A stretch of 64,000 nt of DNA from Bog-793 sp050013835 (GCA_050013835.1 JBEKEM010000004.1:1-64000), one strand, 5' to 3'; counted from the stretch's first letter, positions 41,498 through 58,634 are shown. Program-made: numbers and translations. The notes: generated by a model not told the origin, from the letters alone.

Positions 41498-41812
41498 CTA
41501 GGCCTGCTGGATCTTGATCTCGATGTCGACCCCGGCGGGCAGGTCCAGCCGCTGGAGGGAGTCGACGGTCTTCGGTCCGTGCTCGACGATGTCGACGAGC
41601 CGCTTGTGGATCCGCATCTCGAAGTGCTCGCGGCTGTCCTTGTGCTTGTGCGGCGAGCGGACGACCGTGTAGCGGTGCCGCTCCGTCGGCAGCGGGACCG
41701 GGCCACTGACCTTCGCCTGGGTGCGCAGCACCGTCTCGACGATCTTCTTCGTCGACTGGTCGACCACCTCGTGGTCGTAGGCCTTGAGCCTGATGCGGAT
41801 CCGCTGCGCCAC
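41498..41812 (-). CDS. rpsJ: 30S ribosomal protein S10 (NusE)
   Basis: A 104-residue head protein that also binds NusB and NusG to couple transcription with translation. QRIRIRLKAYDHEVVDQSTKKIVETV and PLPTERHRYTVVRSPHKHKDSREHFEMRIHKRL are diagnostic. GTG start at 41810-41812, six bases after tuf, so it appears to belong to the str operon transcript rather than heading the S10 cluster. Confidence 0.98.
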   Translation of the reverse strand: MAQRIRIRLKAYDHEVVDQSTKKIVETVLRTQAKVSGPVPLPTERHRYTVVRSPHKHKDSREHFEMRIHKRLVDIVEHGPKTVDSLQRLDLPAGVDIEIKIQQA

Positions 41813-41818
41813 GGTTGA

Positions 41819-43006
<1,188 letters not shown>

Positions 43007-43175
43007 TGGTGCCGACAGCTCCGTCTGCTCTGGGCAGCGCCCCTCGGCCCTGCCGTTACCTGACTGCGTTGAACCTGCCGGGCTTGTCCGCCCGCTTACT
43101 GCCTTGACCCGGGGATTGCGGGCGACCCGCCGTCGACGCCCGTCGACACCGGCCCGACCCGCTCGCTCCGGGTCC

Positions 43176-45272
43176 TCACTCCCCCGTCGCCCGGGCGACG
43201 ATCTCCCGGGCGATGGACTCGGGAACTTCCTGGTAGGAGTTGAACTGCATGGTGAACGTCGCGCGCCCCTGAGTGCGAGAACGCAGGTCGGTAGCGTAGC
43301 CGAACATGTCCGACAATGGAACCTGCGCCCGGATCACCTGACTTGGCCCCCGCTGTTGCATGCCCTCCACCTTGCCGCGGCGGGCGGACAGGTCGCCGAT
43401 CACCTCGCCCAGGTGCTCCTCGGGGGTCACGACCTCGACGGCCATGATTGGTTCGAGGACGACGGTGTGTGCCTTGCGGGCGGCCTTCTTCCAAGCGAGC
43501 GAGCCGGCGATCTTGAACGCCATCTCCGACGAGTCGACCTCGTGGAACGAGCCGTAGGTGAGCGTCACGCGCTGGTCGACGGCCGGGAAGCCGGCGAGCA
43601 CGCCGGACTCCATCGCCTCGCGGATCCCGTGGTCGACCGCGGGGATGTACTCCTTGGGGATGACGCCGCCCGTGATCTTGTCGACGAACTCGTAGCCACC
43701 GCCGGGGCCAGTCGGCTCGAGGTCGATGACGACGTGGGCGTACTGGCCGTGCCCGCCGGTCTGGCGGACGTAGCGCTCCTCGACCTTGTGGACCCTGTGG
43801 CGGATGGTCTCGCGGTAGGCGACCTGCGGCTTGCCGACGTGGGCGTCGACGTTGAACTCGCGCAGCATCCGGTCGACGAGCACCTCGAGGTGGAGCTCGC
43901 CCATGCCGGAGATCACCGTCTGGCCCGTGTCATCGTCGGTGCGGACGCGGAAGGTCGGGTCCTCCTCGGAAAGGGCCAGCAGCGCCCTGCCCAGCTTGTC
44001 CTGGTCCGACTTGGTCTTCGGCTCGACCGCGACGTGGACGACCGGTTCGGGGAACGTCAGCGTCTCGAGCACGATCGGGTGCGCGGGGTCGCACAGCGTG
44101 TCACCGGTCGTCGTGGTCTTCAGTCCCACGACGGCGACGATGTCGCCGGCGTAGATCGCTTCCCGGTCCTCGCGGTGGTTGGCGTGCATCTCGAGGATCC
44201 GCCCGATGCGCTCGCGCTTGTCCTTCGTCGAGTTCAGCACCGCCGAGCCCTTGGGGAGCGTTCCCGAATAGACGCGCACGTAGGTGAGCTTGCCGACGAA
44301 CGGGTCGCTCTGGATCTTGAAGGCGAGCGCCGAGAACCGCTCGTCATCGGCGGCGCGGCGGCTGATGATCTCGTCGCCTCGCAGGCTCCGGCCGATCGTC
44401 GGGGGCACGTCGAGCGGGCTCGGCAGGTAGTCGACGACGGCGTCGAGCAGCGGCTGGATGCCCTTGTTCTTGAAGGCCGAGCCGCAGAGCACCGGAACGA
44501 TCTGGCCGGAGATCGTGCCGACCCGCAACGCCCGCTTGAGGTCGTCGGCGGTGATCTCCTGGTCGTGGACGTACTTCGACATCACCGTGTCGTCGTAGTG
44601 CGACATCACATCGACGAGGTCGTGGCGCGCCGCCTCGGTGGCCGCGACGAGCTCTGCGGGGACCTCCTGCTCGTCCCAGTGCTCGCCCTTGTCGGAGTCG
44701 TCCCAGACAAGCGCCCTGCGGGCAATCACGTCGACGACGCCACAAAAGGACGCCTCGGCCCCGAGCGGCAGCTCGGTGACCGCCGGGATGGCGCCGAGAC
44801 GGTCCCGGATCATGTCGACCGTGCGGGCGAAGTTGGCGCCGACGCGGTCCATCTTGTTCACGAAGCAGATGCGCGGGACGTTGTACTTGTCCGCCTGGTG
44901 CCAGACCGTCTCCGACTGGGGCTCGACCCCGGCGACCGCGTCGAAGACGGCGACGGCGCCGTCGAGGACGCGCAGCGAGCGCTCCACCTCGACGGTGAAG
45001 TCGACGTGACCCGGCGTGTCGATGATGTTGACGGCACAGTCGCGCCAGGGCGCGGTGGTCGCCGCCGAGGTGATCGTGATGCCGCGCTCCTGCTCCTGGA
45101 TCATCCAGTCCATCGTCGCGGCGCCGTCGTGGACCTCGCCGATCTTGTAGTTGCGTCCGGTGTAGTAGAGGATCCGCTCGGTCGCCGTGGTCTTGCCCGC
45201 GTCGATATGCGCCATGATCCCGATGTTGCGGACCCTGGCAAGGGGGGTTGTGCGGGGTGCGGGGTTCGCCAT
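43176..45272 (-). CDS. fusA: Elongation factor G
   Basis: A 698-residue translocase GTPase. G1 AHIDAGKTT, G3 DTPGHVDF and G4 NKMDR are intact, followed by domains II-V, with the domain IV segment ETIRHRVHKVEERYVRQTGGHGQYAHV. The start ATG 45270-45272 (MANPAPRTTPL) is the family start; the in-frame upstream stretch is in the rpsG-fusA gap. It is the usual third gene of the str operon. Confidence 0.99.
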   Translation of the reverse strand: MANPAPRTTPLARVRNIGIMAHIDAGKTTATERILYYTGRNYKIGEVHDGAATMDWMIQEQERGITITSAATTAPWRDCAVNIIDTPGHVDFTVEVERSLRVLDGAVAVFDAVAGVEPQSETVWHQADKYNVPRICFVNKMDRVGANFARTVDMIRDRLGAIPAVTELPLGAEASFCGVVDVIARRALVWDDSDKGEHWDEQEVPAELVAATEAARHDLVDVMSHYDDTVMSKYVHDQEITADDLKRALRVGTISGQIVPVLCGSAFKNKGIQPLLDAVVDYLPSPLDVPPTIGRSLRGDEIISRRAADDERFSALAFKIQSDPFVGKLTYVRVYSGTLPKGSAVLNSTKDKRERIGRILEMHANHREDREAIYAGDIVAVVGLKTTTTGDTLCDPAHPIVLETLTFPEPVVHVAVEPKTKSDQDKLGRALLALSEEDPTFRVRTDDDTGQTVISGMGELHLEVLVDRMLREFNVDAHVGKPQVAYRETIRHRVHKVEERYVRQTGGHGQYAHVVIDLEPTGPGGGYEFVDKITGGVIPKEYIPAVDHGIREAMESGVLAGFPAVDQRVTLTYGSFHEVDSSEMAFKIAGSLAWKKAARKAHTVVLEPIMAVEVVTPEEHLGEVIGDLSARRGKVEGMQQRGPSQVIRAQVPLSDMFGYATDLRSRTQGRATFTMQFNSYQEVPESIAREIVARATGE

Positions 45273-45374
45273 GGATTCGTCTTCTCGTCGGTGCTGCGCA
45301 GGTCTGCCTACAGCGTACGGGGCGCGGCGCGTCGCGCGGTGCAAGCGGGGACTGCGGGCTCCCCCGGAGCGGGG

Positions 45375-45845
45375 TTACCAGCGGTAGTGGGCGAAGGCCC
45401 GGTTCGATTCCGCCATCTTGTGGATGTCCTCGCGGCGCTTCACCGCGGCGCCCAACCCGTTGGCGGCGTCGAGGATCTCGTTGGCGAGCTTCAGCGCCAT
45501 CGTGCGCTCCCGGCGCTGCTGGGCGTAACTCACGATCCAGCGGATCGAGAGCGTCGTCGCCCGCCGCGGGCGTACCTCGACGGGAACCTGGTAGGTCGTG
45601 CCGCCGACCCGCCGGGAGCGGACCTCGAGCTCCGGACGGGTGTTGTCGAGCGCCCGCTTGAGCGTCGCCAGGGCGTCGCCCGCCGTCCGATCGCCGACCA
45701 CGGTGAGGGCGTCGTAGACGATGCGCTGGGCGAGGCTGCGCTTGCCGCGCGAGAGCACCTGGTTGGTGAGCTGCGTGACGAGCACGGAGCGGTAGACCGG
45801 GTCCGGCTGGAGCTCGCGACGTGGGGCGGGGCCGCTTCTCGGCAT
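45375..45845 (-). CDS. rpsG: 30S ribosomal protein S7
   Basis: A 156-residue protein that starts assembly of the 30S head. MPRSGPAPRRELQPDPVYRS at the start, RALDNTRPELEVRSRRVGGTTYQVPVEV in the body, and HKMAESNRAFAHYRW at the end. The start shares one base with the rpsL stop (TGATG). Confidence 0.98.
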   Translation of the reverse strand: MPRSGPAPRRELQPDPVYRSVLVTQLTNQVLSRGKRSLAQRIVYDALTVVGDRTAGDALATLKRALDNTRPELEVRSRRVGGTTYQVPVEVRPRRATTLSIRWIVSYAQQRRERTMALKLANEILDAANGLGAAVKRREDIHKMAESNRAFAHYRW

Positions 45846-46216
45846 CAGGCTTCCTTCTTGGCGCCGTAGCGGCTGCGCGCCTGGGCCCGGTCGCGCACGC
45901 CAGAGGTGTCGAGCGTGCCGCGCACGATCTTGTAGCGGACTCCCGGCAGGTCCTTCACCCGGCCACCGCGCACGAGCACGATTGAGTGCTCCTGGAGGTT
46001 GTGACCGACGCCGGGGATGTACGCCGTCACCTCGACGCCGCTCGTCAGGCGCACGCGGGCGACCTTGCGGAGCGCCGAGTTCGGCTTCTTCGGCGTCGTC
46101 GTGTAGACGCGGGTGCACACGCCACGCCGCTGGGGCGCGCCCTTCAGGGCGGGCGTCTTGGTCTTCGACCGCTTCGACTCCCGTCCGCTCCTCACGAGCT
46201 GGGCGATTGTGGGCAC
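45845..46216 (-). CDS. rpsL: 30S ribosomal protein S12
   Basis: A 123-residue decoding-centre protein. The streptomycin-relevant segments are unmodified: TTTPKKPNSALRKVARVRL and GHNLQEHSIVLVRGGRVKDLPGVRYKIVRG. GTG start at 46214-46216. It is the first gene after a promoter downstream of rpoC. Confidence 0.98.
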   Translation of the reverse strand: MPTIAQLVRSGRESKRSKTKTPALKGAPQRRGVCTRVYTTTPKKPNSALRKVARVRLTSGVEVTAYIPGVGHNLQEHSIVLVRGGRVKDLPGVRYKIVRGTLDTSGVRDRAQARSRYGAKKEA

Positions 46217-46252
46217 GCGCTTCCTCTCAGGTTTCTCGCAGGTGAACCGGCC

Positions 46253-46272
46253 GCTGGGCGCGAACGCCCAGC
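46253..46272 (-). promoter_or_regulatory. UUCG hairpin in the rpsL leader
   Basis: On the minus strand GCTGGGCG-TTCG-CGCCCAGC: a perfect 8-bp stem capped with a UUCG tetraloop, 36 bases upstream of rpsL and downstream of the predicted transcription start. It may protect the 5' end or form part of a ribosomal-protein binding site. Confidence 0.5.
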
Positions 46273-46287
46273 TCAGACGGCGGATGC

Positions 46288-46316
46288 ATCCTAGATGCGG
46301 CTCCGGGCTTGTGCAA
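46288..46316 (-). promoter_or_regulatory. Probable str operon promoter (rpsL-rpsG-fusA-tuf-rpsJ)
   Basis: TTGCAC (46311-46316), exactly 17 bases, TAGGAT (46288-46293), in the rpoC-rpsL gap. The predicted transcript begins about 65 bases before rpsL. Both boxes are common actinobacterial forms. Confidence 0.6.
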
Positions 46317-46366
46317 CCGGCGGGCGCGGGCGCGGTCCCTCGGCGCCGCGGTACCGGGTGGAGAAC

Positions 46367-53995
<7,629 letters not shown>

Positions 53996-54109
53996 CGGGT
54001 TACTCCTCGCGAGAGCAGGTCAAGCTGGAAAACGACCGGTGACTGCGCCGCGGGCGCGCGTCACCGCACGGCAAGATCTAGAGCGCGACCGACGAGCACG
54101 ACAGGACAC

Positions 54110-54138
54110 AGCATAGGCGCGCGTACAAAAAAGGACAA
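54110..54138 (-). promoter_or_regulatory. Possible rpoB-rpoC promoter overlapping the attenuator
   Basis: TTGTCC (54133-54138), 17 bases, TATGCT (54110-54115). The -35 box is the 3' arm of the attenuator stem and the spacer begins with its T run, so the same bases serve both. The transcript would begin about 110 bases upstream of rpoB. Confidence 0.45.
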
Positions 54139-54155
54139 CGCGGGCGCGTCTGTCC
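54127..54155 (-). terminator. Attenuator/intrinsic terminator between rplL and rpoB
   Basis: On the minus strand GGACA-(G)-ACGC, loop GCCC, GCGT-TGTCC: nine base pairs with one bulged G, followed at once by six T. This is a canonical intrinsic terminator placed where E. coli and others lower rpoBC expression relative to rplJL. Some read-through is expected since rpoB needs it. Confidence 0.75.
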
Positions 54156-54211
54156 CTGCCGCAGGGTACGGGACCCGAGGGGCGGGGTCAAGGTGCCCCC
54201 ACCAGGGACAA

Positions 54212-54230
54212 CCGGAGGTGTCGCCTCCGG
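54212..54230 (-). promoter_or_regulatory. Hairpin just downstream of rplL
   Basis: A perfect 7-bp stem, CCGGAGG and CCTCCGG, with a 5-base loop, 16 bases after the rplL stop. No T run follows. It could be a processing site or a 3' stabiliser for the rplJL mRNA. Confidence 0.4.
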
Positions 54231-54246
54231 CCCTCCCCACCAGCCA

Positions 54247-54633
54247 CTACTTGAGCTGGACCGTCGCGCCGGCCCCTTCGAGCTGCGCCTTCGCCTTCTC
54301 GGCCTCGTCCTTCGAAACCTTCTCCAGGACCGACTTCGGCGCGGCGTCGACGAGATCCTTCGCCTCCTTGAGGCCGAGGTTCGTGAGCGCGCGCACCTCC
54401 TTGATGACCTGGATCTTCTTCTCACCGGCCGCCGCGAGGATGACGTCGAACTCGTCCTGCTCCTCGACCTCGACCTCGGCTCCGGCTGCCCCACCGGCGG
54501 CCGGAGCCGCCGCCACGGCGACGGGTGCCGCCGCGGTCACGCCGAACCGCTCCTCGAACTCCTTCAGCAGGTCGGCAAGCTCGAGGACCGTCATCTTCGC
54601 GATCTCGTCGAGGATGCTCTGTTTCGTCGCCAT
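54247..54633 (-). CDS. rplL: 50S ribosomal protein L7/L12
   Basis: A 128-residue stalk protein that recruits translational GTPases. N-terminal dimer helices (MATKQSILDEIAKMTVLELADLLKEFEERFGV), an Ala/Gly hinge, and the C-terminal domain with EKKIQVIKEVRALTNLGLKEAKDLVDAAPKSV. ATG 54631-54633 gives the standard length. Confidence 0.99.
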   Translation of the reverse strand: MATKQSILDEIAKMTVLELADLLKEFEERFGVTAAAPVAVAAAPAAGGAAGAEVEVEEQDEFDVILAAAGEKKIQVIKEVRALTNLGLKEAKDLVDAAPKSVLEKVSKDEAEKAKAQLEGAGATVQLK

Positions 54634-54680
54634 CGTGGTTCCCTTCCTGTTTTCGATCTGGATGACCTGGTCACACCGGC

Positions 54681-55466
54681 TCAAACGCCGGCGTCGTCGG
54701 ACCCTTCCGCCCCCGTTGGTTCCGCGGCGGGCTCTTTCGGCGCGGCCTCGGCGGCCACCGGCTCGGCGGAGACCTCGCTCGTCGCCACCTCGGGGACGTC
54801 GGGCGCGGCGGGGGCCCCGTCGGACTCGGCCTCGGACGCGACGGGCTCGGCGGGGGCGACCTCGTCGGACGAGACCGCGGCATCGACCCCCGCGACGGCC
54901 TCGGGGCCGACCGGGGCGTCCGCGGCCGCGACACCTCCGCGCTGCTCGATGAGCGCCGCCAGCCCGTAGGCGAACTTGCGCGGCAGCGCCGCCAGCAACC
55001 CCGCGAAGGCCTGCATCGGCGCCGCCAACGCTCCGGCGATCTGGGCGAGCAGCACCTCGCGGGAGGGCAGGTCGGCGAGCGCCGAGGTCTGCGCCGCGTC
55101 GAACAGCCCGCTCCCGACGAGGGCGCCCTTCACGACGAGCTTCGGGTTCGTCCGGGCGAACTCCTTCAGCGCCTTGGCGACCGACGAGACGTCACCGGTG
55201 ACGAAAGCGAGGGCGGTCGGGCCGTCGAGCAGGTCGTCGAGCGAGTCGAGACCACTGTCGTGGGCCGCTCGGCGGACGAGCGTGTTCTTGTAGACCTTGA
55301 AGTCGCCCCCGGCGGCGGCGAGCGCCCGGCGCAGGACCTGGAGCTGGGCGACGGACAGGCCCCGGTACTCGGTGACGATCGTGGCGCTGGCGGAACTCAG
55401 CCGGGCCCGCACGTCATCGACGACCGCGACCTTCTCCGGCCGTGGCGTGCGCACTTCAGTCTCCAC
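54681..55466 (-). CDS. rplJ: 50S ribosomal protein L10 with acidic C-terminal tail
   Basis: A 261-residue stalk base protein. The core (about 1-175) includes SATIVTEYRGLSVAQLQVLRRALAAAGGDFKVYKNTLVRRA and the L12-binding helix near the end (QAFAGLLAALPRKFAYGLAALIEQRGG). The last ~85 residues are an Ala/Glu/Pro acidic extension (ASEAESDGAPAAPDVPEVA). E. coli L10 has 165 residues. GTG start 55464-55466. Confidence 0.96.
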   Translation of the reverse strand: METEVRTPRPEKVAVVDDVRARLSSASATIVTEYRGLSVAQLQVLRRALAAAGGDFKVYKNTLVRRAAHDSGLDSLDDLLDGPTALAFVTGDVSSVAKALKEFARTNPKLVVKGALVGSGLFDAAQTSALADLPSREVLLAQIAGALAAPMQAFAGLLAALPRKFAYGLAALIEQRGGVAAADAPVGPEAVAGVDAAVSSDEVAPAEPVASEAESDGAPAAPDVPEVATSEVSAEPVAAEAAPKEPAAEPTGAEGSDDAGV

Positions 55467-55654
55467 GTTCGCTCCCTCCGGACTGGCCGGTTGGCGGCGC
55501 GGCGCGGGCGGCGAGACGGGGAAGCGGTGGTGCTGCTTGCCTCGTCAGGCGGGCTCTCGCCCTTTCGGCGCCCGTGGCGCACCGGATGTCTCAGGCTCGT
55601 GCGGGCTGGGCCCGCTTGTCGGCAGACAATCTACACGGCCCGCCGCGGCCCGCA
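55467..55654 (-). promoter_or_regulatory. Candidate L10 leader
   Basis: The rplA-rplJ gap of 188 bases holds a nested structure at 55587-55628: an outer 5-bp pairing (TGTCT with AGACA) enclosing a perfect 6-bp hairpin with a 3-base loop (55601-55615). This is the place where the L10(L12)4 complex binds its own mRNA in many bacteria. I assign it by position and structure, not by a matched consensus. Confidence 0.5.
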
Positions 55655-56380
55655 CTACGCCGTGGCGACCAGATCCTCGTCGGTGATCCGGATCCGGCTC
55701 GTGTCGATCGGCACGCCGGGCCCCATCGTCGACGCCAGCGTCACCGAGCGCACGTACTTGCCCTTGGCGGTGGCCGGCTTCGCCCGTTGCAGCTCGTCGA
55801 GCACCGCCCGGACGTTCTCGAGCAGCCGGGCCCGGTCGAACGACGCCTTGCCGACCCGGAGGTTGATGTTCCCGGTCCGGTCGGTCCGGTACTCGACGCG
55901 GCCGGAGCGGAATTCGGCGACGGCGGCGGCGACGTCGTTCGTGACCGTCCCGGTCTTCGGGTTCGGCATCAGGCCGCGGGGACCGAGCACCCGGCCGAGC
56001 CGCCCGACCTGCGACATGAGGTCGGGGGTCGCGATCGCCACGTCGAAGTCCAGGAAGCCTTCCTTCTCGACCCGGGCGATCAGGTCGTCGGCCCCCACGA
56101 CGTCGGCGCCCGCGGCCCTCGCCGCGGCGGCGGATTCGCCCGCCGCGAACACGGCGACCCGCACGGTGCGGCCGGTCCCGGCGGGAAGTGTCAGCGAACC
56201 GCGCACGATCTGCTCGGCTCGCCGCGGGTCGACGCCGAGGCGCACCGCCAGCTCGATCGTCTCGTCGAACTTCGCCGTCGCGAGGCTCTTCACGAGATCG
56301 ACCGCCTCCGCCGGCGAGTAGAGCTGCTCGCGATGCAGCCGCTTCAGTGCGTCGAGGTAACGCTTGCCCTTGTTCGACAT
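55655..56380 (-). CDS. rplA: 50S ribosomal protein L1
   Basis: A 241-residue L1-stalk protein, also the autoregulator of the L11 operon in E. coli. FDETIELAVRLGVDPRRAEQIVRGSLTLPAGTGRTVRVAVFA, RLGRVLGPRGLMPNPKTGTVTNDV and GKASFDRARLLENVRAVLDEL are diagnostic. Start ATG 56378-56380. Confidence 0.98.
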   Translation of the reverse strand: MSNKGKRYLDALKRLHREQLYSPAEAVDLVKSLATAKFDETIELAVRLGVDPRRAEQIVRGSLTLPAGTGRTVRVAVFAAGESAAAARAAGADVVGADDLIARVEKEGFLDFDVAIATPDLMSQVGRLGRVLGPRGLMPNPKTGTVTNDVAAAVAEFRSGRVEYRTDRTGNINLRVGKASFDRARLLENVRAVLDELQRAKPATAKGKYVRSVTLASTMGPGVPIDTSRIRITDEDLVATA

Positions 56381-56418
56381 CGATTCCGTCCTCATCTGTC
56401 CTTGTGGCTGGGGCCCGC

Positions 56419-56847
56419 TCAGCGCGAGACGGTGATTCCCATCGACCGCGCCGTGCCCTCGACCTGCCGTTTCGCGGCCCCGAGGTCGTTGGCGTTGAGA
56501 TCGGGGAGCTTCACTTTCGCGATCTCGGCGAGCTGGTCGTCGGTGATCGTCCCGACCTGTTCGCGGCCGGCGAGGCCGGTCCCCTTCTCGAGCCCGGCCG
56601 CCTCGCGCAGCAACACCGCCGTCGGCGGCGTCTTCAGGATGAAGCTGAACGTTCGGTCCTCGTAAATCGTGATCTCGACCGGGATGATCGTGCCCCGCTT
56701 CGACTCGGTCGCCGCGTTGTACTGCTTGCAAAACTCCATCGTCTGGACGCCGTGGGGTCCGAGCGCGGTCCCGACCGGGGGCGCGGGTGTCGCCGCCCCC
56801 GCGGGGAGCTGGATCTTGACGACGGCGGTGACTCGCCTGCGGGCCAT
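56419..56847 (-). CDS. rplK: 50S ribosomal protein L11
   Basis: A 142-residue protein at the GTPase centre, contacted by thiopeptide antibiotics and RelA. VVKIQLPAGAATPAPPVGTALGPHGV is the N-terminal antibiotic-contact segment with its Pro residues; KVKLPDLNANDLGAAKRQVEGTARSMGI ends the protein. Confidence 0.98.
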   Translation of the reverse strand: MARRRVTAVVKIQLPAGAATPAPPVGTALGPHGVQTMEFCKQYNAATESKRGTIIPVEITIYEDRTFSFILKTPPTAVLLREAAGLEKGTGLAGREQVGTITDDQLAEIAKVKLPDLNANDLGAAKRQVEGTARSMGITVSR

Positions 56848-56874
56848 GGAGACTTCTTTCCTCTCGCTACGAAC

Positions 56875-57684
56875 CTAGAGCTTGGCGACCTGACTGAATT
56901 CCAGCTCGACGGGCGTCTCCCGCCCGAAGATGTTGACGAGGACCTTCAGCTTCAGCTGGTCCTCGTTGATCTCGGCGACCTCGCCGGTGAAGTCGGCGAA
57001 CGGCCCCTCCTTCACGCGCACCGTCTCGCCGACCTCGTGCTCGAGGCGGGGGCGGCGGGCACGCGGGCTCTCGGCGCCCTCCTCGCGGGCCTGGAGGATG
57101 CCCTCGACCTCGGCACGTGACAGTGGCGTCGGCTTCGTACCGGGACCGACGAAGCTCGTCACCCCCGGGGTCTGGCGGATCACCGACCAGGAGTCGTCGT
57201 CGAGCTCGCACCGGCACAGCAGGTAGCCCGGGAAGACCTTCCGCAGGACGGTGACCTTCTTGCCGCCCTTGAACTCGACGACCTCCTCCATCGGGATGAC
57301 GACCTCGTAGATCCGCTCCTCCATGTTCATCGAGGCGATCCGGCTCTCGAGGTTCGACTTCACCTTGTTCTCGTAGCCGGCGTAGGTGTGGACGACGAAC
57401 CACTCGCCGGGCCGGTCGAAGGGGCTCGGGGGCCGCGGCACCTCGAACCCGACGAACTCCTCGAACTCGTCGGCGGACCCGGTACCGGACTCCTCGGACG
57501 GCCCCGTCCCGGGGACCTCGTCTCCCGGTGCCGCGGCCTGGGCGGCGAGGGCGGGCGCCACTGGCTCCGCGGCCTCGGGCTGCTCCGGCGGGGCCGTGCC
57601 GGGGTCGCCCGTGTCTTCGGGCGCGACCGACGCGAGCTCGTCGGCGGTCGTCTCGTCGTCGTGTGCGTCGGTCGTCATCGCCAT
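56875..57684 (-). CDS. nusG: Transcription factor NusG with acidic N-terminal extension
   Basis: A 269-residue factor that modulates elongation and links RNA polymerase to Rho or the ribosome. Residues 1-90 are acidic and Ala/Pro rich. The NGN domain begins at about 94 (EWFVVHTYAGYENKVKSNLESR), with PGYLLCRCELDDDSWSVIRQTPGVTSFVG, and the KOW domain follows (VGETVRVKEGPFADFTGEVAEIN). E. coli NusG has 181 residues; long acidic N-termini are common in actinobacteria. Confidence 0.97.
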   Translation of the reverse strand: MAMTTDAHDDETTADELASVAPEDTGDPGTAPPEQPEAAEPVAPALAAQAAAPGDEVPGTGPSEESGTGSADEFEEFVGFEVPRPPSPFDRPGEWFVVHTYAGYENKVKSNLESRIASMNMEERIYEVVIPMEEVVEFKGGKKVTVLRKVFPGYLLCRCELDDDSWSVIRQTPGVTSFVGPGTKPTPLSRAEVEGILQAREEGAESPRARRPRLEHEVGETVRVKEGPFADFTGEVAEINEDQLKLKVLVNIFGRETPVELEFSQVAKL

Positions 57685-57795
57685 CGTCGCCTGTCGTTCG
57701 CCTGTCTCACCCGCATGCGGATCTCGTCATCTGGTTCTCGCCGACCACCGGGTCCGGCCCGCCCTGCCCCCGGCAAACCCGCGTCCGCCCGGCCC

Positions 57796-58107
57796 TCACT
57801 TGGGGAACAGGTGGAGCACGCCCCGCGCGAACACGTAGTTCAGCCCGAAGATCAACAGCGCGATGAACACGAGCGTCGTGAGCACGACGGTCGAGTACGT
57901 CACGACCTCGTCCCGGCGCGGCCAGAGGACCTTCGAAAGCTCGGAACGGACCTCTCGAAGGTAGGTGCCCACCCGACGGGGGAAGCTGGCCCGCTCGCGC
58001 TCGGGTGCGCGGCGCGAGACCGCCGCCGGGGGGACGCGCCTCGCGGGCGTCCCGTCGGCCCCGATCTGGCCTTGTCGCTGGAGGAGCCGCCTCGTCTCTC
58101 TGTTCAC
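57796..58107 (-). CDS. secE: Preprotein translocase subunit SecE
   Basis: A 103-residue protein: a basic, probably disordered N-terminus of about 45 residues, the conserved amphipathic stretch YLREVRSELSKVLWPRRDEVVTYS, and a single membrane helix (VVLTTLVFIALLIFGLNYVF). It clamps SecY. Its position between tRNA-Trp and nusG is the classic bacterial one. Confidence 0.97.
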   Translation of the reverse strand: MNRETRRLLQRQGQIGADGTPARRVPPAAVSRRAPERERASFPRRVGTYLREVRSELSKVLWPRRDEVVTYSTVVLTTLVFIALLIFGLNYVFARGVLHLFPK

Positions 58108-58135
58108 TTCGTCGTCCTCGTGTCGGGCGGGTGAG

Positions 58136-58208
58136 CAGGGCAGGAGGGACTCGAACCCCCAACCGCCGGTTTTGGAGACCGGTGCTCTGCCAATTGAGCT
58201 ACTGCCCT
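58136..58208 (-). tRNA. tRNA-Trp (CCA anticodon)
   Basis: A full cloverleaf on the minus strand: acceptor AGGGCAG paired with CTGCCCT, D-arm AGCTCAATTGGCAGAGC, anticodon stem CCGGT/ACCGG with loop CTCCAAA (anticodon CCA), T-arm GGGGGTTCGAGTCCCTC. Discriminator G. The CCA end is not encoded. It precedes secE. Confidence 0.96.
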
Positions 58209-58377
58209 AGAAGCGACGCGCACATCCGTTTCGGCGCGCACGTGCCGCACCGCCTTGGGCCGTACGACGTTATCACCGGCCCGGTCGCGGGCATCCATCG
58301 AGGTGCACGCCAGCCGCGCCGGAATCGGGAGGGCACCGCTCACGACGGGACCGGGTCGGCGGGGCGGCCGCCGGTCG

Positions 58378-58542
58378 CTACCGGGTCTCTTTGTGCAGGG
58401 TGTGCTGCTTGTCGTAGCGGCAGTACTTGCGCATCTCGATGCGCTCGCGGTCGTTCTGCTTGTTCTTCGTCGTGATGTAGTTGCGGCGCTTGCAGACCTC
58501 GCACTCGAGGGTGACCTTGATCCGCTTCTCGTTCTTCGCCAC
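58378..58542 (-). CDS. rpmG: 50S ribosomal protein L33
   Basis: A 54-residue protein: IKVTLECEVCKRRNYITTKN then KQNDRERIEMRKYC and HTLHKETR. Cys14, Cys17 and Cys41 of the zinc ribbon are present, but the fourth position reads Asp44 (CRYD), so zinc may be bound by three Cys and Asp or not tightly. GTG start 58540-58542. It lies between tRNA-Met and tRNA-Trp, as in other actinobacteria. Confidence 0.95.
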   Translation of the reverse strand: MAKNEKRIKVTLECEVCKRRNYITTKNKQNDRERIEMRKYCRYDKQHTLHKETR

Positions 58543-58634
58543 CGAACGCTCCTCACCTCGCCTGGCGGCGCCGCCGTCGCCAGTGCGCCGTACACCCTAG
58601 AGCCTCCCGCACGCGCCCGTCCCCGGGCGGGGCC

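Noticed and set aside
43007..43175. A separate tuf promoter in the fusA-tuf gap
   Set aside because: No pair of -35 and -10 boxes at proper spacing was found; the gap shows only a short GTCGACG repeat.
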